Shown here piece by piece: positions 61,333-64,000 of a stretch of DNA of 64,000 nucleotides. Source of the stretch: Streptomyces sp. A0958 (lineage in GTDB: Bacteria > Actinomycetota > Actinomycetes > Streptomycetales > Streptomycetaceae); assembly GCF_004795035.1 (NCBI RefSeq), contig NZ_SSBK01000029.1, positions 1-64,000 of the forward strand. Direction: 5' to 3'. The stretch's first letter is position 1. Each line of letters begins with the position of its first letter. Under the pieces are notes generated by a model. It saw nothing but the letters and a program-made list of their open reading frames with translations, had not been told where the DNA came from and made no database searches. Both the position numbers and the translations under genes were made by a program.

Positions 61333-62856
61333 GTGAGTGAGCCCCGCCCTTCCGACCGGCCCGACGCGTCCGATCCCGACGACACCTTCGCGGAGATCGT
61401 CGACGAAGCGACCCAGCGCGACCCCGACCTGGCGGTGATCGAGGCCGGGAGCCGCACGCTGCGCGCCGCCTCCGGGCCGCCCCGGGCCGACGAGGTCCCC
61501 GCCCGCCCCGCCGACCCGGAGGTGGACAAGGCGCTGCGCGCGGTGGAGCAGGAGCTCGCCGGGCGCTGGGGCGAGACCAAGCTGGAGCCGTCCGTGACGC
61601 GCATCGCCGCGCTGATGGACGTGCTCGGCGAGCCGCAGCGCGCGTACCCCTCCATCCACATCACCGGCACCAACGGCAAGACGAGCACCGCCCGCATGAT
61701 CGAGGCCCTGCTCGGCGCCTTCGACCTGCGCACCGGGCGCTACACCTCGCCGCACGTCCAGTCGATCACCGAGCGGATCAGCCTGGACGGCGCGCCGATG
61801 GACCCGGAGCGGTTCATCGCCACGTACGAGGACGTCAAGCCGTACGTCGAGATGGTCGACGCCCAGCAGCCCTACCGGCTGTCGTTCTTCGAGGTGCTGA
61901 CCGGCATGGCCTACGCGGCCTTCGCCGACGCGCCGGTGGACGTCGCCGTCGTCGAGGTCGGCATGGGCGGCACCTGGGACGCGACCAACGTGATCGACGC
62001 GACGGTCGCCGTCGTCACCCCCATCTCGCTGGACCACACCGACCGCCTGGGCTCCACGCCCGGCGAGATCGCGACGGAGAAGTCCGGCATCATCAAGCAG
62101 GGCGCCACGGTCATCCTCGCCCAGCAGCCCGTCGACGCCGCCCAGGTGATGCTGAAGAAGGCCGTCGAGGTCGACGCCACCGTGGCCCGCGAGGGCATGG
62201 AGTTCGGCGTGGTCTCCCGGGAGATCGCGGTCGGCGGCCAGCTGCTGACGCTGCGCGGCCTCGGCGGCGAGTACACAGACGTCTTCCTCCCGCTGTACGG
62301 CGCCCACCAGGCGCACAACGCGGTGGTGGCGCTCTGCGCGGTCGAGGCGTTCTTCGGCGTCGGCGCCGAGCAGGCCGGTGCGCTGGACGCGGACATCGTG
62401 CGCACGGCGTTCGCCTCGGTGGTCTCGCCCGGCCGCCTCGAAGTCGTCCGCTCCAGCCCGACCGTCGTCCTGGACGCCGCGCACAACCCGGCCGGCGCGC
62501 GCGCCACCGCCGAGGGGCTTTCCGAGGCGTTCGGCTTCTCCCGGCTGATCGGCGTGGTCGGCGCCAGCGGTGACAAGGACGTGCGGGGGCTCCTGGAGGC
62601 CTTCGAGCCGATCTTCGCCGAGGTCGTCGTCACCCAGAACTCCACCGAGCGGGCGATGGACGCGGACGCGCTCGCGGCCGTCGCCGTCGAGGTCTTCGGC
62701 CACGACCGGGTGCAGGTCGAACCCCGGCTCGACGACGCGCTGGAGGCGGCGATCACCCTCGCCGAGGAAGAGGACGAGTACGCGGGCGCCGGGGTACTGG
62801 TGACCGGTTCCGTGATCACGGTCGGCGAGGCCCGGCTGCTCCTGGGAAGGCGCTGA
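61333..62856 (+). CDS. folC: Folylpolyglutamate synthase / dihydrofolate synthase
   Basis: Mur-ligase-family enzyme of 507 residues that adds glutamates to folates. P-loop HITGTNGKTSTARMIEALL, substrate loop GRYTSPHVQSITERI, AVVEVGMGGTWDATN, and LDAAHNPAGARATAEGL in the C-terminal domain are intact. The first 75 residues are an acidic extension typical of actinobacterial FolC. The GTG start fits a leaderless mRNA. The DUF4233 gene follows after three bases. Confidence 0.95.
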   Translation: MSEPRPSDRPDASDPDDTFAEIVDEATQRDPDLAVIEAGSRTLRAASGPPRADEVPARPADPEVDKALRAVEQELAGRWGETKLEPSVTRIAALMDVLGEPQRAYPSIHITGTNGKTSTARMIEALLGAFDLRTGRYTSPHVQSITERISLDGAPMDPERFIATYEDVKPYVEMVDAQQPYRLSFFEVLTGMAYAAFADAPVDVAVVEVGMGGTWDATNVIDATVAVVTPISLDHTDRLGSTPGEIATEKSGIIKQGATVILAQQPVDAAQVMLKKAVEVDATVAREGMEFGVVSREIAVGGQLLTLRGLGGEYTDVFLPLYGAHQAHNAVVALCAVEAFFGVGAEQAGALDADIVRTAFASVVSPGRLEVVRSSPTVVLDAAHNPAGARATAEGLSEAFGFSRLIGVVGASGDKDVRGLLEAFEPIFAEVVVTQNSTERAMDADALAAVAVEVFGHDRVQVEPRLDDALEAAITLAEEEDEYAGAGVLVTGSVITVGEARLLLGRR

Positions 62857-62859
62857 CCC

Positions 62860-63228
62860 ATGCGCACACTCTGTGCATCGACGCTGATCGGTGAGTTCTT
62901 CGTGATCGGGTTCGCCGGACTCGTCGCGATGAAGTCCGACGACCTGACGAACGCCACGGTCTGGACGGTATGCGGCATCGGGATGCTGTTCTCCGTGCTG
63001 CTGTGCGGGATGATCACCCGGCCCGGGGGCGTCCAGCTCGGCTGGGCGCTGCAGATCGTCCTGGTCGCGAGCGGTTTCGTGGTGCCGACGATGTTCATCC
63101 TCGGCGTGGCCTTCGGCGCGCTGTGGTGGGCCTCGGTGCACTACGGCCGCCGGATCGACGCGGTGAAGGCGCGATGGGCGGCGCAGGCGGACGCGCAGGC
63201 GGACGTGCAGGCGCCCGCCGGGAGCTGA
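62860..63228 (+). CDS. DUF4233 membrane protein
   Basis: Protein of 122 residues with four predicted spans (ASTLIGEFFVIGFAGLVAM, VCGIGMLFSVLLCGM, WALQIVLVASGFVVP, FILGVAFGALWWASV) and a short basic then Ala/Gln/Asp-rich tail (AQADAQADVQA). The family is regularly found after folC in actinobacteria; function unknown. Only three bases separate it from folC, so it is co-transcribed. Confidence 0.9.
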   Translation: MRTLCASTLIGEFFVIGFAGLVAMKSDDLTNATVWTVCGIGMLFSVLLCGMITRPGGVQLGWALQIVLVASGFVVPTMFILGVAFGALWWASVHYGRRIDAVKARWAAQADAQADVQAPAGS

Positions 63229-63333
63229 TCGGCGGACACCCTCGCGGCCACCACGCCAAACCCGGCCGCGGGCCCGTCGCCATGCCCCTGTAATGTCGCC
63301 TCACCGCACCCGTATGCCTGCAAGGAGTCCCGC

Positions 63334-63747
63334 ATGACCCAGCGCACCCTCGTTCTCCTCAAGCCCGACGCCGTCCGTCGCGGCCTGGTCGGCGAGATCG
63401 TCGGCCGCATCGAGCGCAAGGCCGGCTGGAAGATCACGGCGCTGGAGCTGCGTACCCTGGACCGCGCCACGCTGGAGCAGCACTACGCGGAGCACGTGGG
63501 CCGCCCGTTCTACGAGCCGCTGGTGGAGTTCATGCAGTCCGGCCCGGTCGTCGCCCTGGTGGCCGAGGGCGAGCGGATCATCGAGGGCGTCCGCGCCCTG
63601 GCGGGGCCCACCGACCCGATCGCCGCCGCGCCCGGCTCGATCCGCGGTGACTTCGGCACGATCACCCGGGAGAACCTCATCCACGCCTCGGACTCCGAGG
63701 AGTCCGCGGAGCGGGAAATGAAGCTGTTCTTTCCGGGACTTTCCTGA
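63334..63747 (+). CDS. ndk: Nucleoside diphosphate kinase
   Basis: Enzyme of 137 residues that moves the terminal phosphate of ATP to other nucleoside diphosphates. The phospho-His lies in NLIHASDS near residue 117, and TLVLLKPDAVRRGLVGEI is the family start. ATG 63334 has AAGGAG six bases upstream. Confidence 0.97.
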   Translation: MTQRTLVLLKPDAVRRGLVGEIVGRIERKAGWKITALELRTLDRATLEQHYAEHVGRPFYEPLVEFMQSGPVVALVAEGERIIEGVRALAGPTDPIAAAPGSIRGDFGTITRENLIHASDSEESAEREMKLFFPGLS

Positions 63748-63778
63748 ACCCCACTCAGCCGAACAGCGCTCATGACCT

Positions 63779-63806
63779 GGGGCGACCGAAGTAATTCGGT
63801 CGCCCT
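63779..63806 (+). terminator. Terminator after ndk
   Basis: Eleven-base perfect stem (GGGCGACCGAA at 63780-63790, complement at 63795-63805) plus a wobble pair, four-base loop, about 32 bases past the stop. Confidence 0.78.
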
Positions 63807-64000
63807 TCGGTATACGGTCCCCGATCGCGGGAACGCATCCCCCCGACATAACGTCACCATGAGTGGAACGGCCACCCGTTCTGCCCAGCAACGCGGCGGA
63901 CCCTCGCGCTGTGTCGGTGCATCCGGCACTACGATGGAACCTTCCACGCCCGCAGCGCCCATCTCGCCTACCAAAAACAAGCCATCAACGCTTTCACTTG
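63807..64000 (+). promoter_or_regulatory. Upstream region of the next gene (probably mreB), truncated by the window edge
   Basis: No complete gene. TACGAT at 63930-63935 may be a -10 box. The last 40 bases are AT-richer. In Streptomyces mreB usually follows ndk and has a long promoter region; this is expectation, not seen. Confidence 0.4.

Overview
This window is chromosomal DNA from a Streptomyces or a very close relative. The evidence is the very high GC content with G/C-ending codons, many GTG starts, 4-bp ATGA/GTGA overlaps, several leaderless-looking starts, and a gene order at the right end (tRNAs, tig, clpP1, clpP2, clpX, valS, folC, ndk) that is the usual Streptomyces core order. From memory the whole block resembles the S. 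coelicolor SCO2666-SCO2612 stretch read in this orientation; no database search was run.

Layout. (1) 1-5.7 kb, minus strand: a GlnX-GlnH-PknG amino-acid sensing operon, with an extra coiled-coil gene between glnH and pknG; pknG runs off the left edge. (2) 6.0-12.8 kb, minus: a six-gene chitosan-oligosaccharide uptake operon of the csnR-E-F-G-H-K type, with the exact palindromic CsnR operator AGGAAAGTTTCCT in front of the repressor gene. (3) 12.9-20.9 kb: MscS-type channel, HNH endonuclease, a secreted GH84-family protein whose key active-site residues are changed, then a small protein made of 12-residue repeats coupled to malQ, and a tiny membrane protein. (4) 21-29.9 kb, plus: a LysR regulator and an allantoicase without allantoinase, then a six-gene stressosome operon (rsbR-rsbS-rsbT, an ATPase/PP2C protein, a hybrid histidine kinase, a receiver/PP2C protein), all overlapping and closed by a strong terminator. 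This stretch looks like the most accessory part of the window. (5) 29.9-45.4 kb: two paralogous aminopeptidases N, asd, a large secreted subtilase, a nuclease-like hypothetical protein, a monothiol DsbA/mycothiol-nitroreductase-like protein, a lipoprotein, an aldo/keto reductase and a MOSC protein. (6) 45.6-52.5 kb: sodF with a Nur box, bioY, rpiB, an Fpg/Nei glycosylase, a membrane PP2C phosphatase, a membrane acyltransferase and a small membrane protein. (7) 52.4-64 kb: tRNA-Gly and tRNA-Pro, trigger factor, the Clp protease block with a ClgR operator, valS, folC, a DUF4233 protein and ndk.

How the parts work together. The csn operon imports and breaks down glucosamine oligomers, presumably using a housekeeping ATPase encoded elsewhere because none is present. 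The rsb operon encodes a complete sensing complex and its switching kinase with three further signalling enzymes, but no sigma factor or obvious anti-sigma pair, so its output lies elsewhere. Trigger factor and ClpP1P2/ClpX form a protein folding and turnover block. The observations most worth a second look are the 12-residue repeat protein before malQ, the GH84 protein with altered catalytic residues, the 12-bp perfect inverted repeat in front of rsbR, and the architecture of the stressosome operon.
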